This document shows positions 38,091-50,113 of a DNA stretch of 64,000 bases, piece after piece. Origin of the DNA: Scytalidium lignicola (Eukaryota > Ascomycota > Leotiomycetes); NCBI GenBank assembly GCA_002812745.2, contig NCSJ02000033.1, forward strand, positions 1-64,000. Direction: 5' to 3'. Below the pieces are notes generated by a model that was not told where the DNA came from, did no database searches, and worked only from the letters and a program-made list of their open reading frames with translations. How positions within the stretch are numbered: position 1 is the stretch's first letter; the number at the start of each line of letters is the position of its first letter. The position numbers were made by a program, and so were the translations under genes.

Positions 38091-40330
38091 ATGGCGGTGG
38101 CATACATCGACGATGCAGAAACCCACTCGCCCGGTTCTCCTCCCGAATTGACCAACTCTAAATCTTCCAAATCGTCTTCGTTCCACTCCTCCTACCAATC
38201 CGACGACAACAGTATCCTGAACGATGCCAGCCACTTCGAGGACATCGGCCTAGATGACGATACCCGCGCCGAGAGGGAAATTGGCGACTTCCCCATGAAA
38301 ACTTCCGCCCAGCCCTACGCTCCTTCCTTTGCCAATGATTTGCGAGCGTCAACGCGCGACCGGAAACGCGCCCCCATGGCCGCAACCCAGGGAAATCGCC
38401 AGCAGAGGGAGCTGACCGCCGCCAAGGGACGACCTCCCTATCCGAGTCTGCGAGGTCAGGTCAGAGGCACCACCGTGGACGGGCTGGGCTTGATGCCCTC
38501 ACACAGTGCTTCGTCTATGTCGCGCCGCGGCCTGATGAGCTCGAGCACACCATCTTTACATTCCATGAGACGCAATCGAAGCACCAGTCCGCATGTGCTC
38601 CCTAGTCCTAGTTATATGTCCGCCGCTACTCCAAAAACCCGCAGATTAAGTTGGCAGTCCGGCAAGGAGAGAAAGACACCCTTGGAGTTGGAGAGGGAGT
38701 GCGATGAGGACGATGGAGACGATCTTCCAGATGATTGTTTCCTGGAAAATGTACCAATCTCACCACGACCACCGACAGAACGAATTCCGAGCGCACCCCC
38801 GTCTACTTCGACGAGTCCAGAACGACATCCCAAAGAGAGAGTCCGAAGCATTGGAAATGGCACGTCTCCTGTTCCCGTGGAACAGGGTTCACTAAAATCA
38901 CCAAGGGCTAGCATTACGAGCAGTTCAGCTTCTTCGGGACAGTTTCCCTTCAACACGGACAAACCGAAAACACGGGCCAAGAGCTGGACAGCTGCGTTAT
39001 CGGAATTGAGTGAGGAAACGAAGGCTTTGACCGAAGCACTCGAGGCTCACGCTGAGGATGAGGAGAAGAAAGCTATGGAAGAGAGGCAGAAACGCCCCAA
39101 ATTGAATGGTGGCGGTCGCTCAATGAGCGAAAAGCCACGCGCGAGGTCAGTAATCGTTGCCCTGCCACCGCTACGAAGAATGGATGTCATGATCGACCCT
39201 CTACCCATATCCAAAGAGAAAGAAGCTGTTCTATCGCGGACTCGCCCATCATGGCTTCCCCCAAAGAATCCAGCGGAAGAAAAGCGGCATTTGAAGGAAT
39301 ATCAGAGAATGATGGCATACTCCCTCGAAACAGAGCGTAAGCGTGAAGCCAAACGTCAGACCGAGGCCGTCTGCCGAGACGACACGGTCAGTTCTTTGCT
39401 CCGTATTTGGGAGGAACACGTTCTCCCCAACTGGGACAATGTGACACGCCAGAAACGTACGCGAGAACTCTGGTGGCGTGGAATAGCCCCACGAAGTCGA
39501 GGGCAGGTCTGGGAGAGAGCGATAGGGAATGAATTGGAACTCACGGAATCCTCATACCAAGTTGCTCTGCGCAGAGCACAATCGCTAGAAAAGACGATCA
39601 AGAAGGGTGCGCAATTGAGTCCCGAGGAGGAAATGAAGAAGGGCTGGCTTGATCGGATCGAGAAGGACGTTAAAACTACTTATCCGGAACTGAAGATCTT
39701 TCAACCAGACGGACCATTGCATCGTTCGCTGGTAGATGTTCTTAGTGCGTATGCCATGTATAGGAGTGATGTGGGCTATGTGCATGGGACAAGTGTAAGT
39801 TTTTATTTATATGGGGTTTTCCCTTTGGAATGAGCAGAGAAAAGCTAACAAAAAGGAATTAGGCCATAGCTGCGCTGCTCCTCCTCAATCTTCCCACCAC
39901 CGCTGCGACTTTCCTTGCCCTCTCGAACATCCTAAATCGGCCCCTTCCACTCTCGTTCCAGACCTCCGATCCTTCCGGTATATCACGGGCATACAGTCTT
40001 CTACTCTCCCAGCTTGAAACAAAGTCTCCGAGACTACACAATCATTTGACCGCCATAGCCCCAAATCCGGATTCCTACCTGAGAAACATTTTCACATCAC
40101 TATTTACTGAGCACCTAAGTTTGGATAATGCAACGAGGCTGTGGGACGTTGTGGCTTTTGAGGGTGATAGTATTTTGGTTAGGGCCGGCGTGGCTTATTT
40201 GGTTGCATTGGAAGGCAAGCTCTTAGGTGCTCAAAGTGAGGCTGAAGTCATAGAGGCTATCAGTAAAGGATTAGACAATCTTGGTGAGGAGGATTGGATG
40301 CGAAGTGTCAGGGACGCGGGGAAATCATAA
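38091..40330 (+). CDS. TBC-domain (Rab GTPase-activating-like) protein lacking both catalytic fingers
   Basis: Two exons: 38091-39794 and 39863-40330, giving 723 residues. Residues 1-350 are Ser/Pro-rich and disordered. A TBC domain follows (about 460-715), with WWRGIAPRSRGQVWERAIG (TBC motif A) and IEKDVKTTYPEL. The Arg of the IxxDxxR finger is Thr529, and the Gln of the YxQ finger is His565 (GYVHGTS). Canonical TBC proteins use these two residues to drive GTP hydrolysis on Rabs, so this may bind a Rab without classical GAP action. The ATG at 38091 is the first in this frame; a slightly longer N-terminus through an upstream exon cannot be excluded. The intron at 39795-39862 restores the conserved helix after GYVHGTS. 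Confidence 0.82.
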
Positions 40331-41745
40331 AGAAGACTTGTGTCACTCAACACGGCCTAAATTTCCAGATCTTCCTAAAATTCCGTCGAGGATGCTCATT
40401 CGTTTTCACCCTCGTCTCGCTCCTCCTCCTGGAGTCGTCCCGCTGCCTCATTACCTACCTACCTACTATAATGACGAATTCCTTTTTTCATCGAGACTAT
40501 TTCATCCACACGGCCGCTGAGAGGGCAACACCCCTGGAGTAATCCTTAATCTTACACGCCGAAATATGGCGAGCGCAACGCACATGTCGGTTTAGAAGGG
40601 CTTAAATGAGGTATTNAAAAAAAAGGAAATGGTTTACCTCATCTCCTAATAGCATAATCTCCCCCTCTTCTCCCTGAGAAAGAATCCTATTTCATTGTAT
40701 TACATTATTCCCTTGATAACTTTAATGTTTCACATGACGATTGGATGATGAACTGCGCGCGTCTTTGCTGTCTATTTTTTTGCTCTCTCTATATATAGCT
40801 CGATATACTCGTCAATATACCTTCGCTGGTTACTTTTTTTTATTATTATTTCCTGTTGAGCTCTTGTTTTTTTCCCCTATTTTGTTCCGAGATCGATATN
40901 GTGGGATGGGATTCNGGGGGGGTATATATCAATATCTATATCTATATCTATATCTTATTTATTTATTTCATGGAATTGTACATATTTGAAAGGAGATATA
41001 TTTAAAGAGTTTTCNTTTTTTTGAAAACCTCTTTTCAGAATTGGAAGAATTATATAGAAAGAAAAATTGGGTTATTCCTGGATCTACCATATATATATAT
41101 AACCTTGTGNTTTTTTTGTTTTTGGAATTGAGTAAATGTTATGTTTCCGATGCTAATATGCCCTTTCCCTCTGCTTTTAAATCTAGCGAGATAACTTTAA
41201 GACGGAGGCAGCTTGAGCCGAGGAGTTAAGTACGATAGCCTTTTTTCAGATTTCAATCCAATTTGAAAGAAANTTTTTTTTTGTATCCGTCCGTAGGAGT
41301 CTAATTCTATTTTTAAGATAAGGAGTGGGTGTTTCCGATTATGGAAATCATGCGGGTGGTGGTGGTGGGTGGTTGTTGTTCGCATAGATTTTAACAGTAC
41401 TCTGAGACATTTCGGGTAACGACGAGAGGAGATGCTTCGAAACTGCCGCGCTCGTTTATCTATTATTATTAGTTTTCACTGGGTTTAGGGGGGGGAGGAG
41501 AGGGAGGGATGGTGGAATTACTGGGTGTTTTGTGATATTCTAGGTACTGGACTGTATAATGATAAGGAGATAAGGAGTTATATTTCTCATTGCTGGATTA
41601 GGAAGGATTATTGATGTTGATTGTATCGAGTGCTAATATGCTTTTTAGAGCGTCTCACAAGCATATCTGATATCACGGAGCAAAGNAAAAAAAAAAAGGC
41701 AGAGAGCGAATACCATATTTGACTTGTTTAAATTAATTTTTTGCT
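40331..41745. other. Convergent 3' intergenic region
   Basis: This lies between the TBC gene (+) and the UstYa-like gene (-) and should hold both 3' untranslated regions. It is AT-rich, with an ATATCT repeat at about 40927-40955. Six ambiguous bases occur here, four of them directly against A or T runs, one before a G run and one not. No gene is seen. Confidence 0.55.
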
Positions 41746-42805
41746 CTAATATTCCTTCTCTATTTCTACAACCGGGCCCTCCATGTTTCCAACGGAGTGC
41801 TCCATGGCCCATTCTTTGATGGCATCGAAATTTCGGCACGTATGTTGTGTATTCAGCTGCGGCCGCGGCAGGGGATCGTCAGGAAGCGTTTCGAAGGTGT
41901 AGAGACCAATGTCAGCATTGCATTGGATATTCAGGCGTAGTATTTCAAGGCAGTGATCTAAAAAGACAGCCATCAGTTTTTTTTTTCAGTAAAGATGCTA
42001 ATAAAATAAGACCATTCAACAAAAAAGTGAAAAAAGGGTTGACTTACCAGTATGCATTTGTAGTTCTTCCGGGCTGGCTGTTATATCACTCATCGTCTCG
42101 TAATGGTCCTTGTACGCCACTTGCCGTAACAGATTGACGCAGTGGAGTTGATGGAAGACTTCCATCCCGACGCGGTATCCTTCAATGCCGGTCTTTGGGT
42201 TCGTTACTTTCAGCGATGTCTTCGGCATGCCGAGCGTTTGGAGTTGGACTTCCGATATCATTTGGTCTCCCACTAATTTACCCAGGTGATTAGTTCATTT
42301 GATTGATTTCCCCGTCTTCGAATTAACAGCGAGCGCTTACCGTCATGGTAAATTGCATGCCATGCGGAATCTACCTCTCGCCCATAGCCTACATATGGAG
42401 ATCTCTGTCCCATTGTCGCATTAAACTTCACGCTTTCGTATTGAACAGCTGGAGCGGCAGGCGCTAACACGGAAATCAGCACCATGAATCGTTTAGACCG
42501 TCCTCGTAAGTGTGTATTGTTGACTTACAATATGCGGAAAATAATTGCACATGCGTCAAGGTTGATAGTCGATTATAATATGCAGAGACAAATAAAGTAA
42601 ACGATAACGAAAGGAGTACTACATGGACCAGCCACATCCACTTTTGACTAAACTGCCACCTCGATGATAGGTCCATGATATCTGCATCTTGGTCTTCATC
42701 TGCTAATAAGGTCGAGCCGAGGCTGTGTGTTGAGTTGGATCGTTTGCGAAAGTCAACTTCTTCGAGCTTCTCCTCGTCCTGGACGGGTATGTATTTCGAA
42801 GCCAT
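41746..42805 (-). CDS. UstYa-like (DUF3328) oxidative tailoring protein
   Basis: Four exons (complement): 42529-42805, 42341-42463, 42048-42272 and 41746-41957, giving 278 residues. A cytosolic head precedes one membrane helix (about 57-77). The luminal part has the two HXXHC motifs that define the family: H174-Q-L-H-C178 and H207-T-D-H-C211. The second is rebuilt exactly across the last intron, which supports the model. UstYa-family proteins catalyse oxidative cyclisation or related steps in ustiloxin- and cyclochlorotine-type pathways and in other fungal products. It shares strand with the SnoaL-like and acyl-CoA dehydrogenase genes upstream. No precursor peptide with repeated cores is visible nearby. 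It may act alone or in a small cluster. Confidence 0.88.
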
Positions 42806-44172
42806 ATTTGTGTATATGAACGATCGTGTTGAATAAAAGTACAAAAGAAGGAAGGTAGTAGGAAATAAAGAAAGAAAGTTATCACGAAATTAATGAATGA
42901 AGTTGCTTGACCAGAAGCACTTGAGAAAAGAAATGAGAGAAAGAGAAGAAGAAGGAAGAAGAGGACCGCACACAGGAGTAAGTCGAGAAACTAGCGACCA
43001 CTCCCATTGCAGCGGCATATTACCTAGTTAGTTAATGTTTCCCAAAGTGTGAGACTGGATGAATTATGCGACAGCACCTGGTAAGTTATTTCTAGAAACA
43101 GATGAAAACCATCCCATTCATTCTCAATTTTGGCGCGCCCTGAAACCAATCGACGTTCTGGATGGCTGGAAAGTTGCCGGCTTCTCCGCACTGGGCCGAG
43201 TGCCCCGTTGATTTGTGACTGTCTGCAACTTATCACTGTCTATCTACTGGGCGGCAAGAGCTGCTCGCTGTATCAAAGGAGCTTAAACTTCCAAGCTGTT
43301 ACACGCTAGAGATCGAGGCGCCAAAGCGTTTGGTTACATCGGCTTCCCCTTGATGCTTCAGGATGCTGCATTTAGCAGTGTGGTCGAAGCCTTGCATCCG
43401 AGGCATCAATGAAACAAACGACTACATCGTGATCACCTTTGACTCGTCAAACCGACCCTCAACATCGCCAGTGCGAGATTCACAGATTGAAGAAATTCGG
43501 TGTATTGGTAGCATGGTTCACTCCTAGTACCGTGAGATTAGATCATTGGCTTCAATAACTCCGAAGGTCTTTGATTTTGAGTTTCAATCTCAGGTCATAA
43601 CCATCGTGTTCCAATCTTTATTCGTCCTCAAGATCTTGGAAGTATCTGAGATATTATTTACTATGATCAGTAAGTCACAGTGTTCGGCTCAAAATATTGC
43701 AGATTGATACAAAGTGCTTAAATTTCCAAAACTCTTTCTCTTGTCATCCTCTTCAGTTCTTGTCTCTTCTCCCCTTTTGTCTTCCTTACTCCAGATTCGG
43801 GTATTTCCTTTTCATTCTTTAAGTGCTAGCCAGTATTACTTCCCTCTTTCAACCCTCTCACTCTCAGTACATACCTTTTCTATCCAATCTCTTGCTCGTA
43901 GCCTATTATGAACCGCATCATGCTAGAGCTCAGGTGTGGCAAGGAGGGCAAGGAAGCTAGCAAATCCATTTGGGGCGGACGAACGTGTGTATAGGCTTTG
44001 GCAATGGTGTTCAGGGTATGTTGCTTCAATAACATGTGTTAAAAAGCTAGAGAAAGAGATGCATAATAACCTTCAATTCCAGGTCTATGATTTAAAAAGT
44101 TTGATATATGCTATCAATACACTATACAGTAGAAAAGGCTAATTAATATGCTATTTGTTGAATTATGAAAGA
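42806..44172. other. Intergenic region between UstYa-like and SnoaL-like genes
   Basis: I see no gene I can support. A short pyrimidine-rich frame at 43714-43911 (+) encodes a Ser/Leu-rich peptide and looks like a compositional artefact. The region upstream of 42805 contains the UstYa-like promoter. Confidence 0.5.
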
Positions 44173-44870
44173 CTATGCCGCTGCCTTCAACCATGACTGA
44201 TTCTTATCCGAGACAGCTTTCATACTTTCCGGATCATCCACACCAGGCATTTTATTTCCAACCGGAAAGCCCTGACTCTCCAACAACCAACCTAGACATC
44301 TATAACTCATCCTCGTCACACCCGAATCAGTCATCACAAAAGTATTTCCACTTCCACTCTGGGGTATCGTCGGAACGATACTATCACGAATATAGATGCA
44401 CTCAAGCGTGAGCATCTTCCACTCACTCCCCACCTTCTCCAATCTAGAGAGAAATCGTGAGAGAGCCGTACAGTCGTACTCAGCACCACCCTGAGCGAAC
44501 CGGATTGTGATACTGCCGATAGACTCCGAAATAGCTCTGGAACCGTTTATCTCGACCTCGACGGGCTGGATGGAGTGGATTGCAGAGACTGCCGAGGACA
44601 TCTCCTCGGAGCCAGACACAAACCCGTCTATATTACCTGAAAACCTTTTATTTCATATTGTTAAAACTTGAAGTTTTATAAGAGGAAGGCTATTTGGTTA
44701 TATTTTTTTGATGGGAGAAAGATCTGAATACCGTACCATGTAACGTTTATAGAAGTTTTTGATGCATCTGGGTGGTATGCATTTCGTAGTTTTTGCCATT
44801 GGCAACTATCTCTATAAAAGCGTTCCCGCACGAGGAGATCTTTGATTTCGAGCTTGTCCTGGAACGTCAT
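44173..44870 (-). CDS. SnoaL-like (NTF2-fold) protein
   Basis: Two exons (complement): 44732-44870 and 44173-44636, giving 200 residues. The opening matches SnoaL_4/NTF2-like small proteins: DKLEIKDLLVRERFYRDSCQW, a helix pair at the N-terminus, then WYGNIDGFVSGSEEM with the strand-turn typical of the fold, and a YDCTALSRFL helix-strand segment. Members act as cyclases, isomerases or dehydratases, often in secondary metabolism, and some are only binding proteins. The substrate is unknown. The intron junction regenerates GNIDGF. It lies between the UstYa-like and acyl-CoA dehydrogenase genes on the same strand. Confidence 0.78.
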
Positions 44871-45347
44871 TGTAGTACAGTGGTGTGAGATCGTTAACTA
44901 TAGTTTTGAGTCTAGGTAACAAATATATTGAATAGTTGTAACATATACACCGAACCTGACCACAATTGATCCCTTTTTTACTTAATTAAAAGATAGGGTT
45001 TTTCTCCAGATAGATCCTAATTATTTAACTCTTTTATATAGAACTTGGATCGCGAAATCCCCACTGGTTGTGATGGGCACGTACAGGAGATGAATGCCCT
45101 CAGCATGTGGGGAAGGTGGGGTCTCTTGTACGGGACCTCCGCAGGGTGGCGCAATCACGGGATGGATATTACCTTTTAGCTCTTCTATTCAAATATCAAA
45201 AGTTGTTTTTATTTTCCAGTTAGAATTTGAACCACTAAACGCTACAATATGAGTGTTTGGAGTGAGATCAATACACCGAGCGAAGTAGAGAAATAAATAG
45301 AAGCCCCTTGAGGCGAAAGATAGCTAGCCATTTATACAATTCCAAAC
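44871..45347. other. Short intergenic stretch with a GC-rich core
   Basis: This lies between the acyl-CoA dehydrogenase stop and the SnoaL-like start. It is AT-rich except for a GC-rich patch at about 45057-45170, which stands out in composition. No gene is seen. The SnoaL-like promoter must lie here. Confidence 0.45.
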
Positions 45348-47424
45348 CTACAACTTCGACTGATGCAAATAAGGCTTGTTCGCAGCTTGCCCAAACACAA
45401 TTAATTGATCGAGCTCGAGAGTTTCCTTTGAAGTCTTTACAATGGCTCTGGTCGTGCCACTGGAAATCCCCGCCTCCTTTAAATATCTCTTGCATATATG
45501 AATGAAAGCAGGATTCATATCACTGCTCGCATCTACTACAAGGAGAACTCCCATGATGATATCACCCACTCTGAACATAATATCTCGTGCAGCCGATGTC
45601 AGGTTACTCTGATCACCTTCGTCTAATTGCTTTCGAATTTCGCGCCACGCTTGATATATGAATTTCTTCTCCTCTGCAAGCACACCGTCACGTCTGCCAA
45701 CAGCCTTGTTGACCCAGCGGTCCAAAGCAGATAATACTTTCTGTCCTTGGCGACCTTTGAACATCCTCAGCGTATCTGTGGCCAACACATCAGTCGTTCC
45801 TTCCCAGATGCTCAAGACACAGCAATCGCGGAATATTCGTGCGATATTGATGGCTTCATTTTCTGTGTTATCAAGATATCCAACTCCACCCAATGCCTCC
45901 ATACATTCTTGCAAGTTATAGGTGGACTTTTTGGAGAGCACAGCTTTGAGAACTGAGGTTAGTGCTCGTAACAATAATGATACATCAGACGGGGCCTCCG
46001 GTCTGAGGACTTCGACGGCAGCCGCTTTGCCAATGACAGGGCCTTGATGTTCATCTATTCCAAGAAGCCAGGACATGAAGAATAAAAAGAGATTCATGGC
46101 ATGTAAGTTCCCAGTTATCCTGGCCAGGGTGTTCATATGTAACGGGGAGTTCATCAACTTGACCCTCCTTCCTTTACCGGCTCCGACCTCTCGGACTTTT
46201 GCAAAGGCCTTAGCAATACCAAGTCCACGGCCAAGGTATCCTACTCCACTCATGGCAGTATAAATCCTTGTCATAGTCAAGACGGCGCCGATCTCCTTGA
46301 TGCCATGTCCCTCATCTCCTATAAGATAACCACGGGTATCCTTAAGTTCTAATTCGCCAGTTGGGAGGCTCTTTGTCCCAAACTTGTTCTTTAGGCGTGA
46401 TATTGATATTCCGTTGAGCCCCCTCCCAGTAGTAGAACCAAGTACTTGTTGTGTTTGGGGTGCACGATGCATGGGAGCGAAGAAGGCACTTAGGCCCTTT
46501 GGAGTCTGAGCAAGGAGGACTGTCATGGATGAATCTGTTGCCGAAGAGAACCATTTGAATCCATCAATGCTCCATGGTCCCAACATTTCGTCTGAGAGAG
46601 TGGATTCTGGGGAATACGTGGCAATGGTCTCGGTCAACGAGACGTCACTACCGCCTGTACGTTCCGTCATCCATTGTCCACTTGTCCATGCATCCTTAGG
46701 ATCTCGTGATATTAGATGATCAAAAGCCCGTTGGAATACTCGACGACGGAGAGGGTCAAGGTTCGTAGACGAGAGATGGCTTGCAAACAGCTTTGCAGCA
46801 CCGTCCTGCATAGCACTCGGACAAAGCACATTGCCACAAGACCCTACCCACAGGTAATTTCTGATCTGTGTTAACATATGTAATTCCCAGGTGCGATTAT
46901 CTCTCATACCGTAATTGCTGGATAACCCTAGTAACATCGCCGTACTTTCCTTCATATCCAGTGGCGACCATCCTATGTTCCAGGAAAAGTCAGTAAGATT
47001 TCAAGAGCCAGGATATCTTGATTGATTCCACGTACCCTCGTTCGATGCCAAAATTCTGCAGCTGCGTCCAGCCATTTGTGACAACAAGCTCGCTTGCATT
47101 CTGTCCAAAGGAGTCTCGTCCACCCCCCTTCACATAAGGCGTATTGTGCTCTGCGTCTGTCACCCAGTCAAGGATCTGTTTCGATATCACCTCCTGGCCT
47201 AATTCGGCCAGATCAGGAGTTGCGGCTTCAACGACTCGGCCGGGGAGGAAAACTGCACGGTTACATAAGTATATAGAAATAGCATGTGATTGTTAGAGAG
47301 AGGGAGGTTGCACACATTTCACGAGACGTTGAACACTGACGTCGTCATAGAATTGGTTTGGAATTACGGGCACAGATTGAAAGAACCCTTCATTCGCACT
47401 TGATGCCTTGCGAGGAGTTGCCAT
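45348..47424 (-). CDS. AidB-like acyl-CoA dehydrogenase
   Basis: Four exons (complement): 47316-47424, 47036-47252, 46910-46972 and 45348-46860, giving 633 residues. Flavoprotein of the acyl-CoA dehydrogenase superfamily, with the middle-domain signature MTERTGGSDVS (about 194-204), preceded by CPSAMQDGAAKL (about 143-154) and a C-terminal helical domain containing EALGGVGYLDN and SIWEGTTDVLA. The text resembles AidB/adaptive-response and ACAD-like fungal proteins rather than short-chain beta-oxidation enzymes. It probably dehydrogenates an acyl or related thioester with FAD; substrate unknown. The start at 47424 and the third acceptor (46861, CAGATCAG) were chosen because they give the family-like RVIQQLRNYLW. 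Confidence 0.8.
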
Positions 47425-50113
47425 GATCGCATGAAGTGTAGATGGTGATGAGCTGATCTGGTCACTCACTTCCCCGCATTCGCTTTGTAGTAAGAGTGTG
47501 TATATGCGTGTGCGTCTGTAACCTTCAAGGGGTTTCCTCAGCTTGCGGCGCCTCAAGAGTGAAAGTCCATTATTTATATTTTCCGAAGTATCCGTTTGAA
47601 CTCTTGAAATAAATTGTTTTACATAAAAACATGTTGAACAATGTCAGATCGTTGAAGTCAGCAGATTATTAATTTCCATTTTAACAGGCTGTGTAAGTAA
47701 GCCGAGGTCCACAATTGCAGACTTGCTCTGCAGCTGCGGCTGCACCTGCTTGTTCTTGCCGCTCGGCTCTGTTGAGGTGGCTTGGCTACTATCATGCAGC
47801 CTTCTTTCTTTAGCAATCTCAAAAATATTTCAAAGAACCTTTGCTGATCTCTGTCCTTCTCACAATAAATACTCTTGAAATTATAATTATATCACGAAGA
47901 TTACTATTATAATAATAGTTACACTTTCTTGTTCTTACTTTTTAACTTTGTTAAAGTAGCTTAGTTATTCTTTTGATGTGCTAAACTTTATTTAAGTTAT
48001 CATACTGTTTTTGTTCACCTATATTATGTGAGAAGAGATGAAGAGGATATAACTCGAATGAAGACTTATTAAATAGACCAAGGACTAAGGTGTGTTGCAG
48101 GAAATTCTGTCACATTCTCGACAAAGTCTTAACTTTAGTGAAGCTTATAAGTATATAGCTTGGCCATAATCTGAAGGATTTATTTTTAAATACTGAGATA
48201 AGTATTTCTTATTTATTATCTACTAAGTAATTCAGTCGTAGAATTATAGAGCACTGTAATATTATTTGTTTACCTAGCCTACATCGCATGTAAGATGCTG
48301 TAGCTATTTTGAGCTACAGGGGTATATTCCGCTATGGTACGGAGTATGGAGTATGTTTTGCCGAATGATCCACGCTCTGGTGGCTGCCAATACTGCGTAC
48401 GCACAGTATAGCGTTACATCTTCCCCCTAGCTCTCTCTGTACAGTACGTAAGTACAGTACAGTATTTGATTATGCTTATTTATTTTACGTACATAATGTA
48501 CTGCTCTATGCCACGTATCAGTATTGCCAGCTGCTCAATCGGCCAGGCGAATCAACTTTACAATGATTTTGTAAACTTCATCAAGTGTTAAATCAATAAT
48601 ATTTGCTTTAATTCACTTTGTTTGAAGTTAATAGATTAAGTTAAGACTTCTTTAATATCAATATTAAACAACTGAAGTAACGGCTAAAACTTTAATTAGT
48701 CTAGTAATATGAATGTATTCTAGTGAATGTAATACCTAAAGTACACTGTACCATTGAATTATCAGTGATTGCAGTACCTGGAACCTGCAATAATTTTAGT
48801 GCATTGTAGTGAGTGTAATGCCTGAAGCTGGCCGCTATTTTAGTGCGTTACAAGGCTCCAATTGATAGAACGAGTACATATTCATGAATGGGCTGGCCGG
48901 AACAGATATAACAGTTCTTAATGGATAAGACTATATACACCTTAAGTAAACTTGTAAAATAACTTTTGTAATTACAAATATTATAAATATTAAAGGAATT
49001 AAAATAAGATTTATTAAAAAAGTAATAATTATACAAATCCCTTCGTTACAATTCTTGATGCCTTAGGCTGAAGGGCAAGTACTTAAAACCTTCTGTTAGC
49101 GGGTGTGTTAGTGAATATATACGGGTATAAGCGGTCAGCGATTGGGATTTCCCTTTTGCACCTTCATTTATAATAATAGTATTGTTGTTGAAGTTACAAA
49201 AGACTTGTTTTCCGCATTTTTGCGGTAAATTTCATTGTTTTAGTAGCAATCCAATCAGAAATAGCATGATATGACAGGGGGGTTCGGTTGGGGAAAGAGT
49301 AAAGTTAATGCTACAGTATTGGAATCTGACTCAGCACAATTTGAAATGAATGATATTTTGTCTGCTTTTCCTCATATCCACTAGCTTTGTACACACTATG
49401 CATCTCCTTTTTGCTCTTGCGCTGCTGCCAGCTTACTATAAAACTTGACCAATCACGCCATAGGAAACTACCAACAAACCGCAGATATGCACGTCATAAT
49501 CAAGGGCAAAGAGCTTTAGTTAGTCAGCCCTAATACCCCACAACTAGGGGCTGTCAACGTTCTCTAGACGAGATTCATCGTAAGGAAGGTTCTATCGCAG
49601 GAAATTTGTTATCATGAGTGTTGCTATCATGTCTATCTGCATTTGGTCTCCGGTGAGCATATTAGAGGGAGGTGATTCCTATCTATCATTGCTCACGATG
49701 TCGCATGTCTGCACGGTGTTCGCACAGTGCGGCGTGGTTGCCAGATCAGAGTAACTGAAGGGGGAGTAGATCACTGGATCACTGTGGGATACCTATCAAC
49801 AATATGCATTGATCATGAAATTCATTTAAGCAAAGGACTTTCCACGTTTGCTTTGCCTCTGTTTACTATACTATTGAAGCCCGATTTGCACAATCGTAAT
49901 GAGGATTGGTCCTTTACCTGGGGCAAGTATGTTGTTTACTGTAACTCCTTCCTTCACTTCTTCCTTTACTCCTTCCTTCCTCATTACACTACTACTCTCT
50001 GCATTCCTTGTGATGAGACTATGCCATCCTTCTGTGCTCCTTGGTAAGTCTTCTTTCTTTAGCAATCTTCAAAAAATTTCAAAGAACCTTTTGCTATCCT
50101 ACTCCTTTTCATA
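47425..50113. other. AT-rich, RIP-marked accessory region
   Basis: This 2.7 kb lacks a supportable intact gene. It includes the dehydrogenase promoter, a RIP-damaged copy of the 50.1 kb gene (47801-48115) and very AT-rich DNA to about 49250 with repeats such as TAGTGnATGTAATnCC near 48718 and 48807. It looks like relict repeat DNA. Confidence 0.6.
47801..48115 (+). pseudogene. RIP-damaged copy of the small membrane-protein gene at 50.1 kb
   Basis: This block aligns along its length with 50050-50368 in the same orientation, including the leader CTTCTTTCTTTAGCAATCT and the coding stretch through GAAATTCTGGCA. Differences are dominated by C-to-T and G-to-A, so TGG becomes TAG or TAA-like codons and the frame is broken by stops. 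That pattern is the signature of repeat-induced point mutation acting on a duplicated gene. It is not expected to encode a protein. Confidence 0.8.

Noticed and set aside
43714..43911. Possible RiPP precursor near the UstYa-like gene
   Set aside because: The peptide is Ser/Leu-rich from pyrimidine bias and has no repeated core or dibasic processing sites.
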